From: Phaeotremella fagi
Lineage: Eukaryota; Basidiomycota; Tremellomycetes; Tremellales; Phaeotremellaceae
Reading direction: 5' to 3'
NCBI GenBank assembly: GCA_001599715.1
Contig: BCHU01000003.1
Coordinates: 1,426,001 to 1,490,000, forward strand
Length of the DNA: 64,000 nt
The notes under the pieces: generated by a model
Databases searched by the model: none
What the model was told of the DNA's origin: nothing
What the model saw: only the letters and a program-made list of their open reading frames with translations
In this document: piece by piece, positions 44,447-55,042 of the stretch
Position numbering within the stretch: the stretch's first letter is position 1
Layout of the letters: every line of letters starts with the position of its first letter
Program-made: the position numbers and the translations under genes

Positions 44447-46545
44447 ATGTCAAGACCTAGACGCGTTCCCGTTCCACGATCTGTTCCAGTGACTACCCCG
44501 ATTAACAATCTACAAACCAGATTTGAATTGTTGACATATGCTCTGTAAGGTCCAAATTCCAACATTCCATTCATTCCATAAACTAACTAAAACACACCCA
44601 GATCCCGACTCCCACCTCGTCAATTGCCTTTCCTAGCTCTCTACGCTTATTCGATATTATATCTCTCAGAGAAAGGTTGGATCAATCAGGCATCAACTGG
44701 GAAAGCTGGTGCAGCAGTCGTCGGTGTACTTAGTATGGGTATGTCATTCTATGTAATAGCTTTCAAACGGATTTCGCTGATTAATGGATGGGTTTTTTTA
44801 GTTACTGGATTATTGTTATCTTATAGATTTTCTAGCGCTATCGCCAAATGGGATGAGGGTAAGAAAATTTGGATGGAGATTAGGATAACAATCAGGGATG
44901 GAGTTAGGATGGTAAGTGCTTCAAAATACTTCAGATTTGATATTAACAAATCGCTTGCTCAGTTATCCGTCCCACCTCCCCTCCCGTCTCCACATCCAAC
45001 ACTACCCAACTCCCCAACAATCTCCTCACCCCCAATAGACCTAGGCGACCTATCCTCAGGCGACGACAAACCCCCCACATCAAAACCAAATCAGAACCAA
45101 CCTATCACCCCACTCCGTCATTCAGATTCATCATCATACGGAACATCAACTGGAACCAGTACCTCGTTAAATTCAACATCCACATCTACACCTGAAAAGA
45201 GAAATTCGTTGCCGAAAGATAAAGATCGGGAATTGGTTGATGATCGGGTTGATGAATTGACTGGATTGATGGTTGGATTTGCGTTTGCTTTGCAGTGAGT
45301 TGTTGTCTGTTCGTTTTAGATTAGGTTTGAGATGTCATACTGATAAAACCTAGACATCATCTACATCAGACAAGACCGTTACCCCAAGCACCTCTATCGG
45401 ATTTACTACCAATCTCATATCTAACTTCACTTAAACGTACAGAGGCCAGAGTACGATTCGCAGAAACCCATGCTGGACCTAGTGGATCAACCTCAACCTC
45501 GTCATTGATAGATCTCTCCAACGATCCCATCGACGATAAAGATAAAAGTCGACCAACGTTCAGAAGAAGAGGGACCGGTCCTGCTAACGACGAAGACGTA
45601 CCTCCAAAATCCACTCTGGATGATGATACATCTTCACCCTCGTCCTCGGGCTCAGGATTGATATTAGACGAATGGGAATTAAGTGACTTAAAAGAAAAAG
45701 CTGAAGAGGCCGTTATGAAACTCTCCAAAGCCGTTGGAGGGAATTTCAACTTAAACAACGAATTACGTCAACAGATCGATCAATTGAATCTACCTAGTCA
45801 ATCTAACAAGATTGATCATCAGAGCAAAACCCAGCAACAGCAGCAGCAGCAGCAAGTCAAATCGAATATCCATTCACCTTATCCTTCAAATCTCCCACTT
45901 ACTTTATTGAGATTAATGGAGATATATATCATGGGCTTAAATTCTGTTAAGATCGATAAAGGGGGATGGTCAGAATCGAGACGTGAAAGAGCGTTGGGTA
46001 TAGTGAAGAATCTAAACCAACATCTTGGTGAAGCAGAGAAATTATCTTCTAGTGGGTTGCATCACTATTCTTTCATTCTTAACAACCCATACTGACAGAA
46101 GGGTTTGATAGCACCACCACCTCTACCTCTCACACTTCATCTCTCTCATCTCCTGTTAATCTATCTGGCAGCTTTACCTTGTTCACTCTTATGCGTTGTA
46201 TCCGGGAAATCATTGATTCTAGTAACTCTAATAGCAGGATGGTGTCTCCTAGGTCTAAACGCCTTAGTGAGCGAGGTAGCAGGAGTATTCGGTGGATCAG
46301 GTAGGTCGTCCTCCCTGTCGCCATTCCCACTCAACCCTGTATTGATGATAAACATTATAGACAATCACCATCCATTACCCCAACTCACCAATCAGATCCT
46401 CCAAGAATCCCTAGAAATCTCTTCATCATTCCTGAAATTCTATAAACGTAGATTAGTGAAACGTTTAGGCGGTGATTCAGAGGAGGTATCAACGATCGAA
46501 AGGAGGTTCAGGAAAGTTGCTGATGAGTGGAGTCCAACTTTTTGA
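44447..46545 (+). CDS. Bestrophin-like anion channel (UPF0187 family)
   Basis: Predicted membrane anion channel. Introns about 44546-44600, 44911-44962, 45297-45353 and 46052-46111. The N-terminal half has hydrophobic segments around LPFLALYAYSILYLSEKGW and INGWVFLVTGLLLSYRFSSA, followed by IAKWDEGKKIWMEI, the family's neck-like motif. FAFALQHHLHQTRPLPQ follows the third intron. A Ser/Asp/Thr-rich insertion and a poly-Gln tract (45832-45855) separate this from the C-terminal half, where PPPLPLTLHLSHLLLIYLAA, CSLLCVVSGKSLILVTLIAG and WCLLGLNALVSEVAG repeat the family's second transmembrane and cytosolic pattern. The last intron uses the GATAG acceptor at 46111; the nearer ACAG and GAAG would break the frame. 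Localisation (plasma membrane or organelle) cannot be told from the sequence. Confidence 0.78.
45832..45855. repeat. CAG repeat coding poly-Gln
   Basis: Eight CAG/CAA codons in the bestrophin-like gene, in the linker between its membrane halves. Likely length-variable between strains. Confidence 0.9.
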
Positions 46546-46699
46546 TGTTGATTCTTGGCTATGTTTTATTGGGTGTATCGAAATTCAGGACTTTTTTGAC
46601 GATTTATCTTACTGTTTTGGAGTATCCTATGTAGTTGTATAATGACTTTTATGATATAGATGATGATTATATTTACTGTTAGTGTAGAATAAAGTGATT

Positions 46700-48434
46700 C
46701 TACTTTGAAGCTTTATGATCGACTTCATCCTGCCCCTCCCTATCCCTCTTGCCCAGCGACGAATCCACCCCAAAATCAATTTTCCCAAGTAAGAATTTCC
46801 AAAAACCTTCAAAACCCCCTCTATCCAATCCAGCTATCCAATCAACCTCAACCGCCCCTTTCCCTTCCAAATCAAAAAATCTAATTCGAACAACCATAAA
46901 CGCTTCATCTTCATTCCCACTGTTTAAAGTCTGATTCGTAACCGCTCCATCACGCAACGCTTTCCGTCTAGCGTTTCTCGACCATGAATTCTCTCTGGGC
47001 GATAATATCATCTCATCTTTCATGACTTCCGAATATTTTTCAAGGAGATTGATTTCTTTAAGAAGTTTAGTTATCTGATTTCGAAGGTTTTCTTTGGTGG
47101 AGGTAGGATATTTGTATATGTAGGTATTTGATTTCGGTAGGAGTTTGGTGAATGACGTATTTGGGATGATTGTGTTGGGTCGCGTAATACTCTACACATT
47201 GGTTAATGATCTGTGTTCGTTGAGTTAACGATTGATTCCACTCACGTCTGGAAGTCTTTTACTGCCGAATGACCAACCTAGGATCCAACGTGAAGTTTTA
47301 GCTTGTTTGATAGAATTCACGAAGTAGTTATCAATCTATACAAAGTTCAGTTATCGACAAATTCTTCTCGTAACTGACCTTGTTCCGCCGTAATTTCTCG
47401 ACAAGAGGTTGAAGTGATGAGTATTTACCTATCAACGATGTGAACCATCTGATAACTCAGTATTGAATGTCTTGCCTACACTCACTGACAATTTTGTCTA
47501 ATCTCCAAACTCTCTTCAATCATTCGACCAACAAATTCCACCTCTCCCCCAGGAGTAATCAGTTCATTAGCAGCGGCAGTGGGAGCCTAATGCATCGATC
47601 AGCATCAAATCTCAACTAAGATAATACAAGACCTACAGCATGAGCAGATTCCAATTTCAGTTCTTGTCCCGATACCATTTCCTCCTCGGATCCAAAAAAT
47701 GGTGGGTTGCAAATGGTGAAATTGAATTTATCGCTGGATTCTTGGAACATAGGAAAGAGGATTGGTAGTGAGATTTCAGCTTTCTTGATTTCGATAGATG
47801 ATTCGGGGATGTTGTTGGTTTTAAGAGTTGATATCGCATGTTGATAGCTTGTAGAGTCGATTTCTTGTTTGTTAGTGACTCTCAGTGAATCGACTTACCT
47901 GTTGCTGTTATTCGAGCGTCTGGTCGAAGATGTCGTAGAAGTAATGGATAGATGGCGATGGCACCTGTCCCTCTGATCATTTTCCAATCGGCTTCACAAC
48001 CAACGTTATTAAGGTGATTACCTACATATCCAGAACTGATAGATCTTTACTACCCGAAGCACCCAAATACGGCTCAAGATCTAAAACATGTAACAAATAA
48101 TCCAATCGATTGGCGAGCTACAATAAAAAAACATCAAATCAATGTTTGATCGACCTGGAAATGTGGATCAACTTACCGTAGGACAAAGTCTCTCCTCTAG
48201 AATATCTACTTGATATCCAAAATCCTCTTTCAATAGACATTTAGTCAAACTTCTCAAGGCTGATACGTTTTTGAAATCGATTGAAGGATAACCTGATTCT
48301 GAGATTGTTACGCTGTAGTGTATGTTAGAGTTGGGATACAGATTTGCTACTCACTATTGATTGAAATCAGGATATTTGGAAGCTAGTTTTATGAAGTCAG
48401 GTTTGTTATTATCATATGGGTTGAGTGGATGCAT
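46700..48434 (-). CDS. METTL16-type RNA N6-adenosine methyltransferase
   Basis: Methylates the U6 snRNA ACAGAGA box and, in animals, the MAT2A hairpins; nuclear. About 450 residues after removal of some eight short introns. The N-terminus matches the family strongly: MHPLNPYDNNKPDFIKLASK, YPDFNQ, then SIDFKNVSALRSLTKCLLKE, DFGYQVDILEERLCPTLANR and LDYLLHVLDLEPY. The catalytic core has VLDIGTGAIAIYPLL (SAM motif I) and FTICNPPFFGS (NPPF catalytic motif), then SRWILGWSFGSKRLP. The C-terminus ends VDHKASK. It is shorter than animal METTL16 and I see no vertebrate-type C-terminal VCR. Its start lies 488 bases from that of RPL10, which is divergent. Confidence 0.93.
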
Positions 48435-48922
48435 GGTACATAGGATGGATGGGGAGTGTAAGGTGGTGATGAGAATGCATGCAGTAGACAGTGGACAACC
48501 GAGTGGTGGACTTCCTCCACTTGGTTCAAACCGCCACATGACAATCCAAGTAAATTCCGATAAACTCCGACCAATAAACCCTTTGATTGCTAATGCGTGG
48601 GGTGGGTGCGTGGGTGCTGTGGGTGATTTATAAGAGTTTAATTCTTTACTTTTACTTTCTTCTTCTCATCTTTATCTTAATCCATCAAAACAGTGAGTAT
48701 CATTCATCGTCTCTCATTCGTTCAATTCCAACAATGGAGAGGATGGAGGTCAGAATACATCTATTTAGAAACACTGGAAGCACAGGAAAAGTTCCACAAT
48801 TTTAGTTGCAGTATTCAGCGGCGAATTGTTTGGGAAATAAAATGGATTCTCAACCACACCTCAACGCTCTCAAACTATCATACTGTCATACTCGTACTAA
48901 CACCCCCCTCTAGTTCGTCAAG
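48435..48922. promoter_or_regulatory. Divergent promoter region and RPL10 leader
   Basis: 488 bases between the METTL16 and RPL10 start codons. The RPL10 half holds a pyrimidine-rich transcription-start-like region (about 48649-48680) and a 5'UTR intron. The METTL16 half contains CCGAGTGGTGGACTTCC-like GC-richer sequence. No RNA gene recognised. Confidence 0.5.
48693..48913 (+). other. 5'UTR intron of RPL10
   Basis: GTGAGT donor at 48693, CTCTAG acceptor at 48913, then 9 bases to the start codon. At 221 bases it is several times longer than the coding introns. I looked for box C/D (TGATGA, CTGA) and H/ACA signals in it and found no convincing pair. Confidence 0.75.
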
Positions 48923-49747
48923 ATGGGTCGTCGTCCAGCCAGATGTTACCGTTACTGTAAAAACAAGCCGTAAGTGGAACCAATTTCGTTGATTTATAAT
49001 CACCCCCAAAAAAAAAACTAACAATCTCTACCAGTTTCCCAAAGTCTCGTTACAACCGTGGTGTCCCAGATGCCAAGATCAGAATCTATGATTTAGGACG
49101 TAAGAAGGCTTCCGTCGATGACTTCCCCTTCTGTTGTCATTTGGTTTCCGACGAATACGAACAACTCTCTTCAGAAGCTCTTGAAGCCGCTCGTATTTGT
49201 GCCAACAAATACATTGTCAAGACCGCCGGTAAAGAAGCTTTCCATCTCCGTGTTCGTGTTCACCCTTTCCACATTGTTCGTATCAACAAAATGTTGTCCT
49301 GTGCTGGAGCCGATAGGTAGGTTATCACTGTCTTTAGTCTGTGTATCAATTTTGCTAACCCGCTGTTTTAGACTCCAACAAGGTATGCGTGGAGCTTGGG
49401 GTAAACCATACGGTTGTGTCGCTCGTGTCAACATGTACGTTCTCCTTAATGAAGCTGATGGTGAATGTTTCGCTAATAGACCCCTCAGTGGTCAAGTCAT
49501 CCTTTCAATCAGATGTCGTGATCAACACCGTCCCGTCATCATCGAAGCTCTCAGACGTGCCAGATACAAGTTCCCAGGAAGACAAAAGATCATCGTTTCC
49601 AAGAAATGGGGTTTCACTTCCCTCGACCGTGCTGAATACGAAGCCAAGAAAGCTGACAAAGCTGTTATCAACGATGGTGCTTATGTTCAATTCCTTAAAC
49701 CAAAAGGTAACCTCATCCAAAACTTGCGTACCGCTACCCGTGCTTAG
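48923..49747 (+). CDS. RPL10: 60S ribosomal protein L10 (uL16)
   Basis: Essential 60S protein near the P site, loaded last by Sqt1. Coding introns 48970-49034, 49317-49371 and 49435-49488. The translation begins [20 protein letters not shown] and continues [39 protein letters not shown] and [20 protein letters not shown]. The last intron has two possible acceptors; only the second (49488) gives [11 protein letters not shown] as in other L10 proteins. The rest is GYKFPGR-like [17 protein letters not shown] and the end is RTATRA. About 215 residues, the normal size. Confidence 0.97.
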
Positions 49748-50664
49748 GCTTTGGGTTCTTTGATAAAGAGTGGTATGCCTGTACTGGTTGTAGATTAGTT
49801 CATGGGTCCTGGTTGATAGATGAAGCATATGCATTGTCTTTTGGCGGGTTGAGTTTCTGTTGCACTGAATTACTGGAGGGGTTGCACTGCAGTGTAGGCT
49901 AATGAACGAAGTTTTCGTACTTCAACATCCCAATGGAATAGTCGATAAAAGTACGTTGATCTTGGTCAAGCAAGTCCCAAGATAACCTTCGAAAGCGGTT
50001 TACTCTGATCATCTCTTAGCTCTTGGTCCATAACGATAGATGAAATCTCAAGATCGAATTAATGAGACGTAAGCGATTTGAGATGAGACTGGGGTAGAAC
50101 TCTTTGATTAGATACTGTAACAGTGGAAAAGGCACTCGGTACATCTTCTGCTAACCAGCAGATACTGTAGGTTTCGGACAAAGACAGAAAGCCACCCGAT
50201 TTATAGTACGTAGATCTAAAGTATGTAGACTCCCCAGCTCAAGCAAGTAATGACAATCCAAATCAACTGCCAAGAGCATACATTACAGAACTCTCTGCCA
50301 AGGATTAATCAAAACAGGTTCCGAGTTTCAACGTTCATGAGATGAGGTACGAGGTAAGCTTACGCTTGCTCTCACAGCCAGACAGATCCTCAGGACCACC
50401 GGAAGCTGGAGGCGGAGGCGTTTTTATCTCATTTCAATTGAAATTTCAGTTACTGTAGTGGTTGCAGCAACTTGTTAATTCGGATTAAGATCACCTCGGA
50501 TCTGGAAGTCAATCAGAGTTTAAGTTTCTAGATGCCAAGCAACGGCCAAATTTCTTTCTTCGCCAAGGTGTCGTGGATCTTTTTTGTGGCATATAAGAAC
50601 TGACTGGATAGTGTACTGAAGATTCACTTTTTCAGTGTTTCCTTCCACTGTTAGCAAGTTCACA
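49748..50664. other. Intergenic region, RPL10 to secreted-protein gene
   Basis: 917 bases with no credible coding frame. It includes a 10-base palindrome CACTGCAGTG (49885-49894), a hairpin TCTGCT-AACC-AGCAGA (50147-50162) and two GATACTGTA copies (about 50111 and 50161). A TATA element precedes the next gene. Confidence 0.5.
50592..50597 (+). promoter_or_regulatory. TATA box of the secreted Cys-rich protein gene
   Basis: TATAAG in an ATATAAGAAC context, 68 bases before the start codon at 50665. Most other genes here lack such an element, suggesting more strongly regulated expression. Confidence 0.55.
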
Positions 50665-52480
50665 ATGAGTCGTAGTCTTCTTGTACCAATCATCTTTTGG
50701 TTAGTTATAACCCCTTACCTAGTAGCAGCTAGGAATTGTATAACATGTCCAGTAACTCTTACTCCGCCAACCCAATTTCCTGGTAATTATAAAACCTACG
50801 GTGGTGCTTTCTATACAAGTACCAGATTAGGTCGACAGGTTGCTGAATGCGCGTAAGCCTTAGGTGTCCACTCTCTTCCTTGTTTTAGCTAATATATCGT
50901 GGGTAGATATTGGGATTCAAGAACACCTGGTGGATTTGAGATTGAATGTTTATACGATGTGGTTAGTGTGGCTTATTATCATCGATTTGGTTGTCATTTG
51001 ACACCTCCTTTTCTTTCAGACTACCGGAGCTTACGTCGATAATCTTAATGGAATCTGTGCATCTTCAGCTGTACCTGGTCAAGATCTCACACCTAGTGTC
51101 TCAGGATCATACTTTGGTCCACATACAGTGGTTTCACCGTTTGTGGTATGCGAGTAAGTTCACATCCATAGTTCATTTAAGCAACGACCAGTCTAATTCG
51201 TGTTCCTGTACTACAGCTCAGCTGCTCCAACTCAAGAGACAGTTTGTCGTTCAACTTTAACAACCTTGACGACAGCTTGTCGAGGTATCGACGCAGCATC
51301 AACAATAGTCGACCTCTGTATCACAGTAGACGGAACTACCCTCCTCCAAAGAAACCTCCTAGCAGCCGGTGACAGATTAACCAAAACAGTCTTAAACATC
51401 GATCAAAACAAACCTCTACCCCCCGGACAAAATCAATACGCCTACCAAAGTTTCTTCAGTTCGATTCAAGCTACATTAGCAGCAGCAGGTTTAGGCGGTT
51501 TGAGTGATGTGGCGGTAGCGTTACGTTCTGTTCAATTCGCTTTCAGTAATGCTGAATCTTTGGTTTGTGGATTGAAAGATTCTTCCTTTGGTGTTACGGG
51601 AACTAGTCAATATTGTAGTAATCTTGTTCAAGATTATCGAGGTGCTTGTAATACACTTTATCCGGGGAAATTCGTCGCTTTCCCTTTCGGGAAACGTTCA
51701 GAAGAGGTTTCGGTGAAATTGAACAAGAGATCTGATAATCCTTGTACCGATTTGTGAGTGGTCATCCTAATTGTTAGTGGAGGCACTGATTGACAATGAT
51801 TGTTATCTGTGGTATAGCTTGAGTCTCATCTCGCCCCTCTCTCCTGATTGCAGTACATTGTTCTCTTTGGGTAACGGTGTAGATTGTAACTTCGCCGGTG
51901 ATGTAAGTTATCCTAAAAATCCAGAACTTACCAAATCATAGAATCTCCAAACACCCGAACAAATAGCCAACGCAAAGAAAACATGTGAAATAGCTAACTC
52001 AGTAACCAGAGGCGCACAACTGTTCTGTGCAATCAGTAAGTTCCCACCATCTCAGCAAAAGAAAGTGGTCTAACAAGTATATCACAGTTGCCGGAATCAG
52101 ATCTATCGAATCACAATGTTCAATCACCAATACGGGATCATCTTCTTCTTCTTCGGCTCCAGCAACTGGTGCATCACCCCAAGCAAGGAAACGTGAACGT
52201 GAAAGAGTTCTCGCCCATGGTTTCGCTATTCAACCTACTGCTGCCGTGGTTCAAACCGGTTGTTCACCTGGATTAACGCTTTGTCCAGTGTTCGATTCAC
52301 CAGGTGATGCACTGTGTACCGATGTAAGTGGTTCCAACCGCCTTTTCCGGATTTAATATTATGACCTAATCTCAATGTCCTTAGTTGATGTCATCAATCG
52401 ATTCTTGTGGTGAATGTAATAAAGCTTGCGATGACTTTGAGGAATTCTGTTTTAAAGGGAAATGTACAAAGTTACATTAG
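50665..52480 (+). CDS. Secreted Cys-rich protein of unknown function
   Basis: Begins with a signal peptide: MSRSLLVPIIFWLVITPYL then VAARNCITCP, with likely cleavage after the VAA or AAR region. Six or seven introns. Mature protein about 480 residues with many Cys in pairs (NCITCP, FEIECLYD, NGICASS, CGLKD, SQYCSNLV, CNTLYP, CGECNKACDDFEEFC). Dibasic Lys-Arg sites typical of Kex2 occur at PFGKRSEE and KLNKRSDNPC, and a Lys/Arg cluster at QARKRERERV. No catalytic domain or GPI signal is visible; the C-terminus CFKGKCTKLH is Cys-rich. It is plausible as an extracellular or cell-wall protein. Related hypothetical proteins are common in basidiomycetes, but I do not recognise a named family. Confidence 0.78.
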
Positions 52481-53112
52481 GTCAATGGACTTTTGGAGAG
52501 CATGGATGGGATTGACGATTATAATATAAACAGATAATAAAATAAAAAGGAATTCTGTAACTTCCATTGAATATGATATGAATGATGGACAGTAATGAGT
52601 CGTATTCGAAATGTACTCAATACGCGAAAACAAACTGTGGTTGGGTTCCTCGCCACATCGAGGCGTCAACTGCCACTTTATTTTTTCACGTAGCCTACAG
52701 GAGCGAAGAAGTCGATAAATTGGTTGGTAATGGATCTTGCGTGTTGTGATATCTCAAAGTGTTGAAACTGTGCACCTAAGTGAAAGTTTATAAAGACTCA
52801 ACAATATTCTATACAGTTTTCGCTCGTGAACAAAGGGTGCACGTAAGTGTTTGAAAAGGTCGTCCCCTTTTCGTGAGTCATTACCGTTTGGTGATCACTT
52901 GTTATCCCGGTAGGTACACATCAAATATCCAAAACATCTGATAGTTGAACTTTATTCAATCGACAATTCATCGATCAAAATGTCACAAAACAAAACTTTC
53001 AAGAATCAGAATTGCACCTCGAATAAAACATTAATGATCTCATCTTGGCTGTCCAGCCAGACGTCGTCTGAAGTATTCACATATATTTGTTATCATCTAC
53101 CTATCGAAATCA
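52481..53112. other. Convergent intergenic region
   Basis: 632 bases between the stop codons of the secreted protein and the F-box-like gene. Too long for two 3'UTRs alone in this gene-dense region. No coding frame or RNA recognised. Confidence 0.45.
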
Positions 53113-54198
53113 TTAGCCTGAGATCCCTTGATCCTTCTTAGTCCCATTACCACCAGTTCTGTCTTCGAAAAGAAGCCTTATAGATTCGACACCATGATAT
53201 CTCGAACATCGATTCAATTCGTAGTCTGGTTCAAAATTCCACGAGAACAATTTGTAGCAATCAGAGTCGTCTCCCACTTCATAACTGCCCTTCCAAATGA
53301 CCGCAGAATATGTCCATCCGAAAGAGTCCGCTTTTTTTTCAAACACCTTTAAACGTTCTGCTTCTCGAGTTCTGGCAACGGTTGACGGATACCAACGCTG
53401 GTCGTAGTCGACAGCACACACCCCAAATAAGGTTATGGTATCATCTGATGTTGTCAATTGGTAGAAGTTCTGCACATTCCATAGGATGTCGTCGAAATGT
53501 AGATTCAGATGGAGCGCAGGAAGATAATGAATGATAAGGTGAACACCAGCGAGAGCAGGTAGCGGGGCGATACGATCCTTCCCATGCCATTCTAGGATTG
53601 TTACAGTGGACCAACTTCTCGCTAGGTCTCCGATCACCGTCATCTCGTCCCAAGTGTGAGGAGGTCTTTCTAAGAAATTGAGATATTCTTCCTCGGATCT
53701 TGAACATATTACTATTCGTTCTGGCTGTATTATCGCGCTCACGACATTTAAACATAGTTTATAAAATTTCCTCTGTTCCTGTGGAGCTGATTCGTCCCCC
53801 AATACTTCCAAAAGGATAGGATTGAACAGAAAGGTATGTACGTTTGGTAGAATAGGACCGTTTACCTCTTGGGTGATGTTACGAAATGAGTTTAATGGTA
53901 CTTCACTGAATTTGAGTCTGTGGGTATAACCGTATAATCTTTGTCGACGTTCGTTCTGTTGACCAATCGTCCCTCGAAAAACCTCGTTCCAATTTGAAGC
54001 CTTGAGATCTATACCATAGTATATACGGGGTGCAACCAAGTCGTAGAATTCTGAGTTAACCAATGAAAGTGTTTTGAGTGTGTTGAGTGAACCACGAGTA
54101 GGAACGAAAGAGATGATCAGAGTTATAACTTCAATGGGGAATTGACGGGTGGAGGCGTCGACGCTGGATGCTGCTGCTGTAGCTGTTTCTGTATCCAT
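53113..54198 (-). CDS. F-box-like protein
   Basis: Intronless, 361 residues, in a genome where most genes have many introns. After a Thr/Ala-rich start, an F-box-like helix set is visible at residues 20-65: FPIEVITLIISFVPTRG then LKTLSLVNSEFYDLVAPRIY, matching the pattern of an F-box followed by L.LV...F..L..P..Y. F-box proteins recruit substrates to SCF ubiquitin ligases. The remainder has no leucine-rich repeats or WD repeats, so the substrate cannot be predicted. The Tremellomycete families of this type are large and variable, and this copy may be lineage-specific. The end is Gly/Asn/Thr-rich. Confidence 0.65.
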   Translation of the reverse strand: MDTETATAAASSVDASTRQFPIEVITLIISFVPTRGSLNTLKTLSLVNSEFYDLVAPRIYYGIDLKASNWNEVFRGTIGQQNERRQRLYGYTHRLKFSEVPLNSFRNITQEVNGPILPNVHTFLFNPILLEVLGDESAPQEQRKFYKLCLNVVSAIIQPERIVICSRSEEEYLNFLERPPHTWDEMTVIGDLARSWSTVTILEWHGKDRIAPLPALAGVHLIIHYLPALHLNLHFDDILWNVQNFYQLTTSDDTITLFGVCAVDYDQRWYPSTVARTREAERLKVFEKKADSFGWTYSAVIWKGSYEVGDDSDCYKLFSWNFEPDYELNRCSRYHGVESIRLLFEDRTGGNGTKKDQGISG

Positions 54199-54505
54199 CG
54201 TTTTCGTTGGTCTATTTTATCTTCAATGATCAACGATCGATTTTAGTAATGATTTCACTGGCGGGATGATTGAAAGTGAAAGTAGAAATCGAGGTATAGC
54301 TGTGATGCACATTTGAAACTTGCGCACTGGTCGCTAGAAGGAATTCCTCTGATTTAGTCAAACACCGCAATTCTCCGTGTGATATATCCTACTCCTGGTA
54401 ACTTGGAGTGGAGTATGATGGGCTTCTTGGTACCTTCATGTCATGTTGTTGGCACCTACCTCCTTAGATCTTGTCTCGAACCCCAACCCAATCTCAAGAC
54501 CTGAT

Positions 54506-54527
54506 CACGACTGTCGTGGCAGTCGTG
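54506..54527. repeat. Perfect inverted repeat (8-bp arms, 6-base loop)
   Basis: CACGACTG and CAGTCGTG separated by TCGTGG. It lies upstream of both divergent genes and could be a protein-binding site or an extruded hairpin. Confidence 0.75.
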
Positions 54528-54576
54528 AAACAATAACTCACTCGACTGGACAATGAAATGCTTGTTTACACCCGAA

Positions 54577-54597
54577 ACCGGACACCGGACACCGGAT
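54577..54597. repeat. ACCGGAC tandem heptamer repeat
   Basis: Three consecutive copies, the last ending in T, each containing the palindromic ACCGGA/CCGG core. Confidence 0.85.
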
Positions 54598-54948
54598 ACA
54601 TAACACCCAACACTTAGTAACTTAACATTTCAGCTTGATCAGCTAGCTAGTTAGCTACGGATCGTACAACTGACATTTATTCATGTTGTGATTTTAATTG
54701 CGAGAGCCAAAGACTATTTATCCGTGGTTCGGATATACTGACTGATTGAATTACTCGATTCAGGTTATCTGATTAAGCTGGATTATCAAGCAAGGGTTTA
54801 TCACGACAGAGTGGCGGTATTCTTGCTGATCAATGGTTCTCATGTTCACATGTTCACATAGTCACATACATAGTTACAGCAAGACATGATCACAAATCAT
54901 ATCATCACATTTGAAGTCATATGAAGTATCGTTGAGGTGATCATAAGG

Positions 54949-54957
54949 TATATATAG
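54949..54957 (+). promoter_or_regulatory. TATA box of the NmrA-like gene
   Basis: TATATATAG 86 bases before the start codon at 55043, a typical position for a TATA-driven fungal promoter. Confidence 0.5.
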
Positions 54958-55042
54958 TACCACCAGTTCAAGTCCAATGCATTTTATTCCACATCGTCGT
55001 CTGACTTAATATCTTCATTGACCAACAGTTACCTACCTAACA

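Larger units (their letters stand above)
54199..55042. promoter_or_regulatory. Divergent intergenic region with short repeats and a hairpin
   Basis: 844 bases between the F-box-like and NmrA-like start codons. It includes a perfect 8-bp stem CACGACTG...CAGTCGTG with a 6-base loop (54506-54527), three ACCGGA[C/T] tandem units (54577-54597), CACAT/TTCACAT repeats (about 54845-54875) and a TATA element at 54949. No gene seen. Confidence 0.5.

Noticed and set aside
48693..48913. snoRNA in the RPL10 leader intron
   Set aside because: No RTGATGA/CTGA pair and no H/ACA double hairpin that I can see.
54440..54530. tRNA-like B-box (GGTTCGAGAC on the minus strand)
   Set aside because: No A-box or cloverleaf around it; the nearby stem is a simple palindrome.
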